From positions 4,607,685 through 4,671,684 of the forward strand of contig NZ_LT721901.1 of the NCBI RefSeq assembly GCF_900157375.1: a stretch of 64,000 nt of DNA, read 5' to 3'. Source of the DNA: Mycobacterium rhizamassiliense (GTDB taxonomy: Bacteria; Actinomycetota; Actinomycetes; Mycobacteriales; Mycobacteriaceae). The notes under the pieces are model-generated. The model was not told where the DNA came from. It saw nothing but the letters and a program-made list of their open reading frames with translations, and searched no databases. Position numbers and translations under genes: made by a program. Shown one piece after another: positions 51,695 to 60,447 of this stretch; positions within the stretch are counted from its first letter, which is position 1; every line of letters begins with the position of its first letter.

Positions 51695-52125
51695 CGCTGC
51701 AGCTGGTTCAGCGTCAGGGCGTCTTGCTCGCCGCCGTAGTACCTGTCGAGTAGCGCCGTGAAGTCGCCGGCGTCCTCGGCCGCCAGTGCGAACAGCGTCA
51801 TCGACGACCGCAGTTTGAGGTCGTCGGGCGAACCGAAGATCTCCGCTGCCGACCGTCCCTGCACCCGGTTGACCAGCTGCGTGCACTCACGCAGCCGCGG
51901 GCCCAGCAGGTCGTGGCTCAGGTAGGCGCGGGCCTCTTGCAGCGAGGCGATGCCATACCGGGCCGCGGTCGGGCTGCCGCCCAGCCCGCGCAGCTGCGGG
52001 AACACGAACCACATCCAGTGGCTGCGCTTTCGGCCGTCGCGCAGCTCCGTGAGCACGGTGTCGTAGACCGGGGCCTGAGCGACAACGAAACGTGTCAGAT
52101 CGAAGGGGTCGTCCGCGGAGTCCAT
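51691..52125 (-). CDS. DUF1810 family protein (Rv1873-like)
   Basis: 144 residues. The helical DUF1810 domain is recognised from MDSADDPFDLTRFVVAQAPVYDTVLTELRDGRK, HWMWFVFPQLRGLG and LGPRLRECTQLV. Function unknown. ATG 52125. It is divergent from lldD2, which starts 18 bp away on the other strand (an adjoining ATG at 52126 is a longer alternative). Confidence 0.9.
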   Translation of the reverse strand: MDSADDPFDLTRFVVAQAPVYDTVLTELRDGRKRSHWMWFVFPQLRGLGGSPTAARYGIASLQEARAYLSHDLLGPRLRECTQLVNRVQGRSAAEIFGSPDDLKLRSSMTLFALAAEDAGDFTALLDRYYGGEQDALTLNQLQR

Positions 52126-52143
52126 ATGACTACGGTGGCATAC

Positions 52144-53382
52144 ATGGCCGTCAAGCGACGCATGCCCAAAGCCCGCGACCTGGCGCCGCTGATGCAGTTC
52201 AAGCGGCCGCAGTTGAATGCGACCAAGCGCCGCCTCGATGCGGCATTCACGATCGAGGACCTGCGGCGCATCGCCAAACGCCGCACCCCCAAGGCCGCGT
52301 TCGACTACACCGACGGCGCCGCCGAGGACGAGCTGTCGCTGCAGCGCGCGCGACAAGCCTTCCGCGACATCGAGTTTCATCCGACGATCCTGCGCGACGT
52401 CACCAACGTGGCCACCGGGTGGAACGTCCTGGGCCAGCCGGTCGTCTCGCCGTTCGGCATCGCGCCAACGGGATTCACCCGGTTGATGCATACCGAGGGC
52501 GAGATCGCGGGGGCGGCCGCGGCCGCGCGCGCGGGAATCCCGTTCTCGTTGTCGACCCTGGGCACCTGCGCGATCGAAGACCTGGTGACCGCAGTTCCGC
52601 AGGGCAGGAAGTGGTTTCAGCTGTACATGTGGCGGGATCGGGAGCGCTCGATGGCTCTGGTGCAGCGCGCCGCCGCTGCGGGCTTCGACACGCTGCTGGC
52701 CACCGTCGACGTCCCCGTCTCGGGGGCGCGCCTGCGCGACAACCGCAACGGGATGACGATCCCGCCGACGCTGACGCTGCGCACCGTCTTCGACGTGGTG
52801 CCGCACCCGAAATGGTGGTTCGACCTGTTGACCACCGAGCCGCTGGCCTTCGCGTCGCTGGATCGCTGGCCCGGCACCGTCGCGGAGTACCTGAGCACCA
52901 TGTTCGACCCCAGTCTGACGTTCGACGACCTCGAGTGGATCAAGGCGCAGTGGCCGGGCAAGCTCGTCGTGAAGGGCATCCAGACGCTCGAGGACGCCAG
53001 GGCCGTCGTCGATTGCGGCGTCGACGGCGTCGTGTTGTCCAATCACGGTGGGCGCCAACTGGATCGGGCCCCGGTGCCGTTCCACCTGCTGCCCGTGGTG
53101 TCGCGCGAGTTGGGCAAGCACACCGAGATCCTGGTGGACACCGGGATCATGTCGGGCGCCGACATCGTCGCGGCCATCGCGCTCGGCGCGCGCTTTACGC
53201 TCGTCGGGCGCGCCTACCTCTACGGGCTGATGGCCGGCGGCGAGGCGGGCGTCGAACGAGCGATCGACATCCTGCACAGCGGGGTGACCCGGACCATGCG
53301 ACTACTCGGTGTGACCTGCCTCGAGGAGCTCACGCCGCAGCACGTGACCCAGCTGCGGCGGCTGGGCCCGATCAGCGGTTAG
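52144..53382 (+). CDS. lldD2: FMN-dependent L-lactate dehydrogenase LldD2
   Basis: 412 residues. FMN alpha-hydroxy-acid dehydrogenase motifs: AAFDYTDGAAEDELS, PFGIAPTGFTRLMHTEGEI, the Lys in GKLVVKGIQT and the active-site SNHGGRQLDRAP. It oxidises L-lactate to pyruvate at the membrane. ATG 52144 gives the H37Rv-like N-terminus MAVKRRMPK; ATG 52126 is in frame upstream. Convergent overlap of 4 bp with the small secreted gene. Confidence 0.95.
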   Translation: MAVKRRMPKARDLAPLMQFKRPQLNATKRRLDAAFTIEDLRRIAKRRTPKAAFDYTDGAAEDELSLQRARQAFRDIEFHPTILRDVTNVATGWNVLGQPVVSPFGIAPTGFTRLMHTEGEIAGAAAAARAGIPFSLSTLGTCAIEDLVTAVPQGRKWFQLYMWRDRERSMALVQRAAAAGFDTLLATVDVPVSGARLRDNRNGMTIPPTLTLRTVFDVVPHPKWWFDLLTTEPLAFASLDRWPGTVAEYLSTMFDPSLTFDDLEWIKAQWPGKLVVKGIQTLEDARAVVDCGVDGVVLSNHGGRQLDRAPVPFHLLPVVSRELGKHTEILVDTGIMSGADIVAAIALGARFTLVGRAYLYGLMAGGEAGVERAIDILHSGVTRTMRLLGVTCLEELTPQHVTQLRRLGPISG

Positions 53383-53585
53383 CGGGCCAGGGCCGCCTGC
53401 ATCCCCCGTTCCATCTCCGCGAAGTCCGGTCCCACGAATGGGCCTTGCGGCTGGCAGTTGCAGGTGAGACCGGCGAACGGGTTCGGGTTGGGGTCGGACT
53501 GACTCGGGTCGGCGTTGGCCGGCGCTGCGCCGAACATCGACAAGCCCAGGACAATCGCCGTGCCGGCAACCAGTTTCGTGATCAT
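53379..53585 (-). CDS. Small secreted protein
   Basis: 68 residues with a clean signal peptide (MITKLVAGTAIVLGLSMFGAAPANA, cleavage before DPSQSD). The mature 43 residues contain Cys-x-Cys (LTCNCQPQGPF) and a short helix at the end. ATG 53585 follows AAAGGAG. Function unknown; small secreted proteins of this shape occur in many mycobacteria. Stop overlaps that of lldD2. Confidence 0.82.
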   Translation of the reverse strand: MITKLVAGTAIVLGLSMFGAAPANADPSQSDPNPNPFAGLTCNCQPQGPFVGPDFAEMERGMQAALAR

Positions 53586-53686
53586 TTCGAGGCTCCTTTC
53601 ACCTCTTTACGAGATAAGGCGGTCCTTTACTCGGGTTAGACGGTCGAGACGCTTTCCACGTTCTGTCGAGTCCGCTCCCGGGTTGA

Positions 53687-53707
53687 GTAACCGACCTAGC
53701 TAGTTAC
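53687..53707. promoter_or_regulatory. Inverted repeat GTAAC-N11-GTTAC
   Basis: Inverted repeat with the palindrome CTAGCTAG inside it (53696-53703). A third GTTAC occurs at 53741-53745, just upstream of the CGNR gene start. It may be an operator for the CGNR protein; unproven. Confidence 0.5.
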
Positions 53708-53745
53708 ATCTTGCATGGCATCGTGAAACCTGTCAAGGTGGTTAC

Positions 53746-54297
53746 ATGGCCTTCACGTATGTCAGCGGGCGCCCATGCCTGGACTTCATGGGCACGTTGA
53801 AGTACCGCGGCGGTGCTGGGGCCGAGGAACTGCTGACGGGCCCCGAGTGCTTGTCGGAGTGGGCGATTCAGGCCGGCCTGGTGGGTGCCGCGGTCGACGT
53901 GGCCGACGGCGACCTGGCTGCTGCACTGTCCGTGCGTGAGGCCGCCTACCGGATCGTGATCGCCCGCCTCGAAGGGCGCCGCCCACCGGTCGCCGACGTG
54001 GCGCTGGTCAACGAGTGGGCCGCACAACCGCGCATCACTCCCCGCCTGCTGCGCTCGGGTGCCACCCGCCGCGAAGGCACCGCGGCGCAGTTGCCGGCGA
54101 CCCTGGCCGCGGATCTGCTTGACCTGCTTGCCGGGACCGACATCGACAACGTCAAACGCTGCGCGCACGACGGGTGCACCCGGCTGTATGTCGACTCGTC
54201 GCGCGGGCGCAACCGCCATTGGTGCGGGATGGGCACCTGCGGCAACCAGGCCAAGGTGCAGGCCTTCCGGGCCCGGCAGCGCGCTTCGGCGCGCTGA
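53746..54297 (+). CDS. CGNR zinc-finger / ABATE-domain regulator
   Basis: 183 residues. The C-terminal zinc finger reads KRCAHDGCTRLYVDSSRGRNRHWCGMGTCGNQAK (Cys, Cys, Cys, Cys spacing as in CGNR), with CGNQ instead of CGNR in the last motif. The N-terminal ABATE-like domain starts TYVSGRPCLDFMGTL. A putative transcription regulator of unknown target; the inverted repeat upstream may be its own operator. ATG 53746. Confidence 0.85.
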   Translation: MAFTYVSGRPCLDFMGTLKYRGGAGAEELLTGPECLSEWAIQAGLVGAAVDVADGDLAAALSVREAAYRIVIARLEGRRPPVADVALVNEWAAQPRITPRLLRSGATRREGTAAQLPATLAADLLDLLAGTDIDNVKRCAHDGCTRLYVDSSRGRNRHWCGMGTCGNQAKVQAFRARQRASAR

Positions 54298-54527
54298 AGC
54301 ACTGAATTCACTTGTGCTCCGAAAATGCCGCCGGGGTGTCGTAGCCCAACGCGCCCGCGGTGTGCGTGGCGGACTCGCCCGTCGAGAGCAGGCGGATGGT
54401 GTGCAGCACGCAGGCGCGCTGGCCGGCTGACGCCGCGGCGGATTCTGTGGGGACTCGGTCCGTTTGCGGATGGGTTGGACCCGTCGTACCGGCACATTAT
54501 TGACTGAAACCGAGGTCAGGAGCTGCC
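54298..54527. other. Intergenic region before the alpha/beta hydrolase
   Basis: 230 bp with short frames on both strands but no ribosome-binding sites or known motifs that support a gene. Likely the promoter region of the hydrolase. Confidence 0.5.
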
Positions 54528-55349
54528 ATGAGTTCTCTTGTTCCGCAATTCACCACCATCGACGGGCTGTCGGTCCGCTACGCCGAGGGCGGCCACGGCG
54601 ACCAGTCCGCCATCCTGATGAGCCCGTGGCCGGAAAGCGTGTACGCCTTCGCGCCCAGTTGGGAGGCCTTGGGAGCCAACACGCATCTAATGGCCATCGA
54701 CCCACCCGGGTTCGGCAAGTCGGACTATCGAGAATCGCTGATGAACCCGAAGGCAATGGGCGAGTTCATCATTCGCATCGCCGACACCTTCGGGTTGGAC
54801 AACCCGCATCTCGTCGGGCCCGACATCGGCACCTCGTCGTCGTTGTTCGCCGCCGCGTCCCAGCCGGACCGGTTTCGCAGCGTCGTCGTCGGCAGTGGTG
54901 GCGCCGCGGTGCCGATTCAGGTGACGGGCGTGCTGAAGGACTGGGTCGAGGCCACCGACCTGGAGCCATACCGGCAGTTCGGCGGGCGCAACATCGTCGA
55001 GATCGCGCTGGGCACCATCGCGGGATACGTTCCGTCCGAGGAGATCCGCGAGGACTACATGTCCGGCTACGAAGGCGACAAATTCGCGAGGACGATCCCG
55101 TATGCGCAGAGTTACAACGAGTACCTGCCGCAGCTGGCCGACCTGCTCCCCCGGATCCACGTGCCGGTCCGCATCGTCGCCGGCGCCGACGACCAGGTGG
55201 TGCCGCCGGTTAACGCCGAATTCCTGCAGCAGCGCCTCCCGAACAGCCGCGTCGACTTGATTGCGGGGGCCGGTCACTTCTGCTGGGAGGAAAAGCCGGC
55301 CGAATACGCCGCGCTGGTCACCGACTGGTGGGCGCGGGCCGGTCGCTGA
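54528..55349 (+). CDS. Alpha/beta hydrolase, Asp-nucleophile (epoxide-hydrolase/dehalogenase-like)
   Basis: 273 residues. The nucleophile elbow is VGPDIGTSS, so an Asp replaces the usual Ser, as in epoxide hydrolases and haloalkane dehalogenases. The acid is Asp in GADDQVV and the His is in GAGHFCWEE. The oxyanion motif HGxP is replaced by SPWPES. Substrate unknown. Intact and complete; no clear partner gene nearby. Confidence 0.8.
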   Translation: MSSLVPQFTTIDGLSVRYAEGGHGDQSAILMSPWPESVYAFAPSWEALGANTHLMAIDPPGFGKSDYRESLMNPKAMGEFIIRIADTFGLDNPHLVGPDIGTSSSLFAAASQPDRFRSVVVGSGGAAVPIQVTGVLKDWVEATDLEPYRQFGGRNIVEIALGTIAGYVPSEEIREDYMSGYEGDKFARTIPYAQSYNEYLPQLADLLPRIHVPVRIVAGADDQVVPPVNAEFLQQRLPNSRVDLIAGAGHFCWEEKPAEYAALVTDWWARAGR

Positions 55350-55392
55350 GTTCTCGGCGGCCCAGCCCGGGAACAAACTGGAACCGATCAAG

Positions 55393-55413
55393 GTTGAGCG
55401 CATCAGACTAAAC
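55393..55413. promoter_or_regulatory. HAIR-like element (HspR-type) upstream of lon
   Basis: GTTGAGC-N7-ACTAAAC resembles the HspR-binding HAIR consensus CTTGAGT-N7-ACTCAAG (10 of 14 fixed positions). It is 16 bp upstream of the lon start codon. HspR represses lon in Streptomyces. The match is only partial. Confidence 0.4.
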
Positions 55414-55428
55414 CTTTGGGAGAAGAAA

Positions 55429-57744
55429 ATGTCTGAAGCCAAATCGGTGCCGGTGCTGTTCGTTACCGACTCCATCGTCCTGCCTGGAATGGTCGTCCCG
55501 ATCGCGTTGGACGACGCAGCTCAAGCCGCGATCGACGCCGCTCGCGCCAGCGACAGCGGCGAATTGCTCATCGCGCCTCGGCTGGATGACCGCTACCCGT
55601 CGCACGGCGTGATCGCGAAGATCCTGCAGGTCGGCCGGATGCCCGGCGGCGGCACCGCCGCGGTGGTGCGAGGCGAGCGCCGGGCACAGATCGGGACGGG
55701 TGCCTCCGGGCCCGGAGCCGCGCTCTGGGTCGAGGTGACCGAGGTCCCGGACGCGGAGACGACCGAGGAAATCAAGGCGCTCACCGCGGAGTACAAGAAG
55801 CTGCTGCTGGCCATGCTGCAGCGGCGTGAGGCCTGGCAGATCGTCGACTACGTCAACAGCCTGACCGACCCGTCGGCGCTGGCCGATACCTCCGGGTACG
55901 CGTCGTACCTGACCGACGTGCAGAAGCGTCAGCTGCTGGAGACCACCGACGTGGCCGGGCGGCTGCGCGTGCTGATCGACTGGACGGGCGAACACCTGGC
56001 CGAGGTCGAGGTCAACGACAAGATCGCCGAGGACGTCCGCGAGGGCATGGAAAAGACGCAGAAGGAATTCCTGCTGCGCCAGCAGCTCGCGGCCATCCGC
56101 AAGGAGCTGGGCGAGGGCGAACCCGACGGGTCCGACGACTACCGGGCTCGGGTCGAGGCCGCCGAGTTGCCCGACAACGTCCGGGAGGCTGCGCTGCGCG
56201 AGGTCGGCAAGCTGGAACGCTCCAGCGACCAAAGCCCGGAGAGCGGCTGGATTCGCACCTGGCTGGACACCGTGCTGGACCTGCCGTGGAACGTCCGCAC
56301 CGAGGACTCGACGGATCTCGCTGCGGCGCGCGGCATCCTGGACGCCGACCACCACGGGCTGGACGACGTCAAGGACCGCATCGTCGAGTACCTGGCCGTG
56401 CGCACCCGGCGCGCGCAGCGCGGGCTGCAGGTCGTCGGTGGGCGCGGCTCGGGCGCAGTGATGGTGCTGGCCGGTCCCCCCGGGGTCGGCAAGACGTCGC
56501 TGGGCGAGAGCGTGGCCCGCGCCTTGGGCCGCAAGTTCGTTCGCGTCGCCCTGGGCGGCGTGCGGGACGAGGCCGAGATCCGCGGGCACCGGCGCACCTA
56601 CGTGGGCGCCCTGCCGGGCCGCCTTGTGCGTGCCATCGGCGAGGCGGGGTCGATGAATCCCGTTGTGCTGCTGGATGAAATCGACAAGGTCGGTTCCGAC
56701 TATCGCGGCGACCCGAGCGCGGCGCTGCTCGAGGTGCTGGACCCGGCGCAGAACCACACGTTCCGCGACCACTACCTGGATCTGGACCTGGACCTGTCCG
56801 ACGTGGTGTTCCTGGCCACCGCCAACGTGATCGAGAACATCCCGTCGGCGCTGCTGGACCGCATGGAGCTGGTGTCGATCGACGGCTACACCGAGGACGA
56901 CAAGGTGGCCATCGCCCGCGATTACCTGCTGCCCCGGCAGCGGGACCGGGCAGCGCTGAACGACGACGAGGTGACGATCACCGACGCGGCGCTGCGCAAG
57001 ATCGCCGCCGACTACACCCGCGAGCCGGGGGTGCGGCAGTTCGAGCGGCTGCTGGCCAAGGCGCTGCGGAAGGTGACGACGAAGATCGCCGACGAGCCGA
57101 TGACCATCGACGAGCCCGATTTGGTGGATTACCTTGGCCGGCCGCGGTTTACGCCGGAATCGGCCGAACGCACCGCGGTGCCCGGGGTGGCCACCGGCCT
57201 GGCCGTGACGGGCCTGGGCGGCGACGTGCTCTACATCGAGGCCGGAGCCACCGACGGCGAGCCGGGTCTGCAGTTGACCGGTCAGCTCGGTGACGTGATG
57301 AAGGAGTCGGCACAGATCGCGCTGTCCTACGTGCGCTCGCACGCCGCGGAGCTGGGCGTCGATCCCAAGGCGCTGGACCGCCGCATTCACGTGCACGTGC
57401 CCGCCGGTGCGGTGCCCAAGGACGGCCCGTCGGCCGGCGTCACGATGGTCACCGCCCTGGTGTCGATGGCCACCGGACGCCAGGTCCGCTCGGACGTCGG
57501 CATGACCGGTGAGGTCACGCTGAACGGCCGGGTGCTGCCGATCGGCGGCGTCAAGCAGAAGCTGCTGGCGGCCCAACGTGCCGGGCTCTCGACGGTTTTC
57601 ATCCCGGTCCGCAACGAGCCGGACCTGGACGACGTGCCTGCCGAGGTCCTCGACGCGCTGACGGTCAAGCCGATGACCGACGTCGCCGACATCGTCGCGC
57701 AGGCGCTAGAACCGGTGGCGGAGGCCGCGACGGTCGCTGCCTGA
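55429..57744 (+). CDS. lon: ATP-dependent protease Lon
   Basis: 771 residues. N-terminal substrate-binding domain (VPVLFVTDSIVLPG), Walker A GPPGVGKT (residues 349-356), Walker B VVLLDEID (412-419), and the Ser-Lys dyad Ser668 (KDGPSAGVT) and Lys711 (GGVKQKLLAAQ). All domains look intact. Lon is absent from M. tuberculosis but known in other mycobacteria such as M. smegmatis. ATG 55429 with GGGAG upstream. Degrades misfolded and regulatory proteins. Confidence 0.96.
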   Translation: MSEAKSVPVLFVTDSIVLPGMVVPIALDDAAQAAIDAARASDSGELLIAPRLDDRYPSHGVIAKILQVGRMPGGGTAAVVRGERRAQIGTGASGPGAALWVEVTEVPDAETTEEIKALTAEYKKLLLAMLQRREAWQIVDYVNSLTDPSALADTSGYASYLTDVQKRQLLETTDVAGRLRVLIDWTGEHLAEVEVNDKIAEDVREGMEKTQKEFLLRQQLAAIRKELGEGEPDGSDDYRARVEAAELPDNVREAALREVGKLERSSDQSPESGWIRTWLDTVLDLPWNVRTEDSTDLAAARGILDADHHGLDDVKDRIVEYLAVRTRRAQRGLQVVGGRGSGAVMVLAGPPGVGKTSLGESVARALGRKFVRVALGGVRDEAEIRGHRRTYVGALPGRLVRAIGEAGSMNPVVLLDEIDKVGSDYRGDPSAALLEVLDPAQNHTFRDHYLDLDLDLSDVVFLATANVIENIPSALLDRMELVSIDGYTEDDKVAIARDYLLPRQRDRAALNDDEVTITDAALRKIAADYTREPGVRQFERLLAKALRKVTTKIADEPMTIDEPDLVDYLGRPRFTPESAERTAVPGVATGLAVTGLGGDVLYIEAGATDGEPGLQLTGQLGDVMKESAQIALSYVRSHAAELGVDPKALDRRIHVHVPAGAVPKDGPSAGVTMVTALVSMATGRQVRSDVGMTGEVTLNGRVLPIGGVKQKLLAAQRAGLSTVFIPVRNEPDLDDVPAEVLDALTVKPMTDVADIVAQALEPVAEAATVAA

Positions 57745-57812
57745 TTCGAGCGTGGGCCGGGATTGCGTAGCAAACGCTCCGCGATCCCGGCCCAAGCCGC
57801 TAAGGTGCGCAG

Positions 57813-58304
57813 ATGGCCGTGATACTGCGCAGATTGCTCGGCATTGGCAATCTTCCCGCCGACATGCGGGCCGAGGTTGAGGCGGAGGGGGTCCTCCATC
57901 TCGTCGAGTTCGTTCCGGTCACCTTCCGGTTCGGCGGCTCGGTGCCGGGTTTCGTCACCAAAGGAAACAACATTCGCAGTTATGCCGGCTCGCTGGTGCT
58001 GACTTCCCAGCGGGTTCTCGGCACGTTGTCGACGGTGCCCAAGCTCGCCGGGCGGGCCATCGACCAGCGCTGGGATGCGCCGCAGCAGGGTCCGGTGAAA
58101 GCGGAGCTCACGCTGGACGGTCTTGCGCTCAACGTCGATGTCGGACAGGTCGATCCCGCGTTCTCCGGGCAGCTGTCGCTGCACTACAAGACCGCGATCC
58201 CCGAGGCGGTGCTGACCACGATTCCCCGGCGCTCGCTGGAGTTCGACGTCCCGCGCGAGTGGGTGTTGCGTGCCGTCGGCGTCCCCGCGCCGAGACCGGC
58301 CTAA
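57813..58304 (+). CDS. Conserved hypothetical (Rv1871c region)
   Basis: 163 residues, not recognised. A beta-rich pattern with RAEVEAEGVLHLVEFVPVTFRFGG, SLVLTSQRVLGTLSTVPKLAGRAIDQRW and AIPEAVLTTIPRRSLEFDVPREW resembles a PH-like/GRAM-type fold, a guess. No signal peptide. It lies in the Rv1870c-Rv1871c region of H37Rv, but orthology is uncertain. ATG 57813. Confidence 0.72.
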   Translation: MAVILRRLLGIGNLPADMRAEVEAEGVLHLVEFVPVTFRFGGSVPGFVTKGNNIRSYAGSLVLTSQRVLGTLSTVPKLAGRAIDQRWDAPQQGPVKAELTLDGLALNVDVGQVDPAFSGQLSLHYKTAIPEAVLTTIPRRSLEFDVPREWVLRAVGVPAPRPA

Positions 58305-58339
58305 TTGGCGGCTGCACGCCCGTGACATAGGCGTGGCCC

Positions 58340-58735
58340 GTGGCGTTGAATGAGGGCGTGAGCCTCAAACGGGACGTAGTGCATCGAGTTCAACGGCTGG
58401 TGGTCAACCCGGTGGGCCGGCAATTGCCGGTGACCATGCTGGAAACGACGGGCCGCAAGAGCGGGCAGCCGCGACGCACCCCGGTCGGCGGTCGCGTCGT
58501 GGACGACAAGTTCTGGATGGTCTCCGAACACGGTGACCACTCGGATTACGTCCGCAACATCAAGGCCAACCCATCCGTTCGGGTGCGCCTCGGCGGCGGG
58601 TGGCGCAACGGCACCGCTCACCTGATGCCCGACGACGACGCCGTGGCGCGGCTGGGCAATCTTCCGAAGCTCAACAGCGCGGTCGTGCGGCTGATGGGCA
58701 GCGACCTGCTGACCATCCGCGTCGACCTGGACTGA
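58340..58735 (+). CDS. Deazaflavin (F420)-dependent nitroreductase family protein
   Basis: 131 residues of the Ddn-type split-barrel family: LPVTMLETTGRKSGQPRRTPV, VDDKFWMVSEHGDHSDYVRNIKANPSVRVRLGGGW. Such F420H2-dependent enzymes reduce quinones and nitroimidazoles. GTG 58340 is a plausible start; a later GTG at 58358 (MSLKRDVV) is possible. Confidence 0.87.
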   Translation: MALNEGVSLKRDVVHRVQRLVVNPVGRQLPVTMLETTGRKSGQPRRTPVGGRVVDDKFWMVSEHGDHSDYVRNIKANPSVRVRLGGGWRNGTAHLMPDDDAVARLGNLPKLNSAVVRLMGSDLLTIRVDLD

Positions 58736-58775
58736 GGTCGACCGGGCTGTCGCCCGTCGGCGCTAGTGTCGGCGC

Positions 58776-59108
58776 ATGGCCTACGACGAAGACCTGGCCA
58801 ACCGGGTGCGCGAATTGCTCGCCCGCCAGCCCGGCGTGGACGAGAAGCCGATGTTCGGCGGGCTCGCGTTCCTGCTCGGCGGCCACATGGCCGTCGCGGT
58901 CAGCAGCAAGGGCGGACTGATGGTGCGGGTGCCGCCAGACGACACCGCGAAGCTGCTCGAGCGCGCGCATGCCAGCCCGATGGTGATGGCCGGCCGCGAG
59001 ACCCGGGGCTGGCTGCGCGTCGATGCCGCGGGCGTGAAAACCAAACGCCAGCTTGAGAGTTGGATTGCCCACGGCGTGGGGTACGTCCAGACCCTGCCGC
59101 CGAAATAG
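58776..59108 (+). CDS. TfoX/Sxy family protein, N-terminal domain
   Basis: 110 residues. TfoX N-terminal fold: VRELLARQPGVDEKPMFGGLAFLLGGHMAVAVSSKGGLMVRV and the ending GWLRVDAAG-VKTKRQLESWIAHGV. In other bacteria TfoX regulates competence; this single-domain form has no known role. ATG 58776. Confidence 0.88.
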   Translation: MAYDEDLANRVRELLARQPGVDEKPMFGGLAFLLGGHMAVAVSSKGGLMVRVPPDDTAKLLERAHASPMVMAGRETRGWLRVDAAGVKTKRQLESWIAHGVGYVQTLPPK

Positions 59109-59211
59109 CCGGCACGTTTGCCGGTACGCGGCTGGGGTACCGATCAACGACTAAAGGGGATGAGCCCGCGCGAGTAGGCTGACACCGTCACCGAGGAACG
59201 GAGCAGCGATC

Positions 59212-60444
59212 ATGGCCGGCTCACCCACATTCGTCATCGTCGGCGGCGGACTCGCCGGGGCTAAGGCGGCAGAAGCGTTACGCGACAAGGGCTTTGATGG
59301 TAAGGTCGTGCTGTTCGCCGACGAGGATCATCTGCCCTACGAGCGGCCCCCGCTCTCCAAGGAGTACCTGGCGGGCAAGAAGTCACTGACCGACTTCACC
59401 GTGCAGAACTCCCAGTGGTACAACGACCACAACATCGACGTGCGGCTCGAATGCCGGGTCGCGGCGCTGGACGCGGGCAATCGCACCGTCGCCCTGGCCG
59501 ATGGCACCACGGTGGCCTACGACAAGCTGCTGCTCGCGACGGGCTCGGCCTCGCGACGCCCACCGATACCCGGCTCCGACGCGAAAGGAGTGCACTATCT
59601 CCGCAGCTACGACGACGCGGCCGCACTGAATTCCGTTCTGAAGGAAGGGTCCTCGCTGGCCGTCGTGGGCGCCGGGTGGATCGGTCTCGAGGTGACGGCC
59701 GCCGCCCGTCAGCGCGGTGTCAATGTGACCGTCGTCGAGGCGGCCAAGCAGCCGTTGGCGGCGGCGCTGGGCGAGACGGTCGGTGAAGTCTTCGCCACCC
59801 TGCACCGCGATCACGGCGTCGATCTGCGGCTGGAGGCGAAGGTCGACGAGATCACGGTCGCCGGCGGGGCCGCCACCGGCTTGCGATTGGGCGACGGCTC
59901 GACGGTCGATGCCGACGCGGTGCTGGTGGCCGTGGGTGCCAGGCCGAACGTCGAACTCGCCGAGCGGGCCGGGCTGTCGATGGGCGACGGCGGGGTGCTG
60001 GTCGACAGTTCGCTGCGCACCAGCGACGCCGACATCTACGCGGTCGGCGACATCGCCGCCGCAGAGCACCCGCTGTTCGGCGAGCGCATCCGCACCGAAC
60101 ACTGGGCCAACGCGCTCAAGCAGCCGGCGGTGGCCGTGGACGGAATGCTCGGTGAGCCAGCCGAATACGCCGAGCTGCCGTACTTTTTCACCGATCAGTA
60201 CGACCTGGGCATGGAGTATGTCGGCCACGCGCCCCGCTTCGACCGGGTGGTCTTTCGCGGCGACGTCGCAGGCCGCGAATTCGTGGCGTTCTGGCTCGAC
60301 GACGCGAATCGCGTGCTCGCCGGGATGAACGTCAACATCTGGGACGTGCTCGACGATGTCAAGGCGTTGATCAAGTCGCAGTCGCCGGTCGATCCCGACA
60401 AGCTCGCCGACCCGCACTCGCCGCTGGGAGACCTGGTGGGCTGA
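59212..60444 (+). CDS. FAD/NAD(P)-dependent ferredoxin-reductase-like oxidoreductase (Rv1869c)
   Basis: 410 residues. Two dinucleotide motifs: FVIVGGGLAGAKAAEALRD at the N-terminus and AVVGAGWIGLEVTAAARQRG in the middle. The later DADIYAVGDIAAAEHP and EHWANALKQ blocks are typical of ferredoxin/rubredoxin reductases. It should transfer electrons from NAD(P)H to a ferredoxin or P450 system. ATG 59212. Position equals Rv1869c. Confidence 0.92.
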   Translation: MAGSPTFVIVGGGLAGAKAAEALRDKGFDGKVVLFADEDHLPYERPPLSKEYLAGKKSLTDFTVQNSQWYNDHNIDVRLECRVAALDAGNRTVALADGTTVAYDKLLLATGSASRRPPIPGSDAKGVHYLRSYDDAAALNSVLKEGSSLAVVGAGWIGLEVTAAARQRGVNVTVVEAAKQPLAAALGETVGEVFATLHRDHGVDLRLEAKVDEITVAGGAATGLRLGDGSTVDADAVLVAVGARPNVELAERAGLSMGDGGVLVDSSLRTSDADIYAVGDIAAAEHPLFGERIRTEHWANALKQPAVAVDGMLGEPAEYAELPYFFTDQYDLGMEYVGHAPRFDRVVFRGDVAGREFVAFWLDDANRVLAGMNVNIWDVLDDVKALIKSQSPVDPDKLADPHSPLGDLVG

Positions 60445-60447
60445 CCG

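Noticed and set aside
50399..51886. 495-residue minus-strand frame opposite the GH13 gene
   Set aside because: Shadow of a gene with all catalytic residues on the plus strand; no motifs.
55408..57576. 722-residue open frame on the minus strand opposite lon
   Set aside because: It lies in antisense to a complete Lon gene, has composition typical of a high-GC shadow frame and no known motifs.
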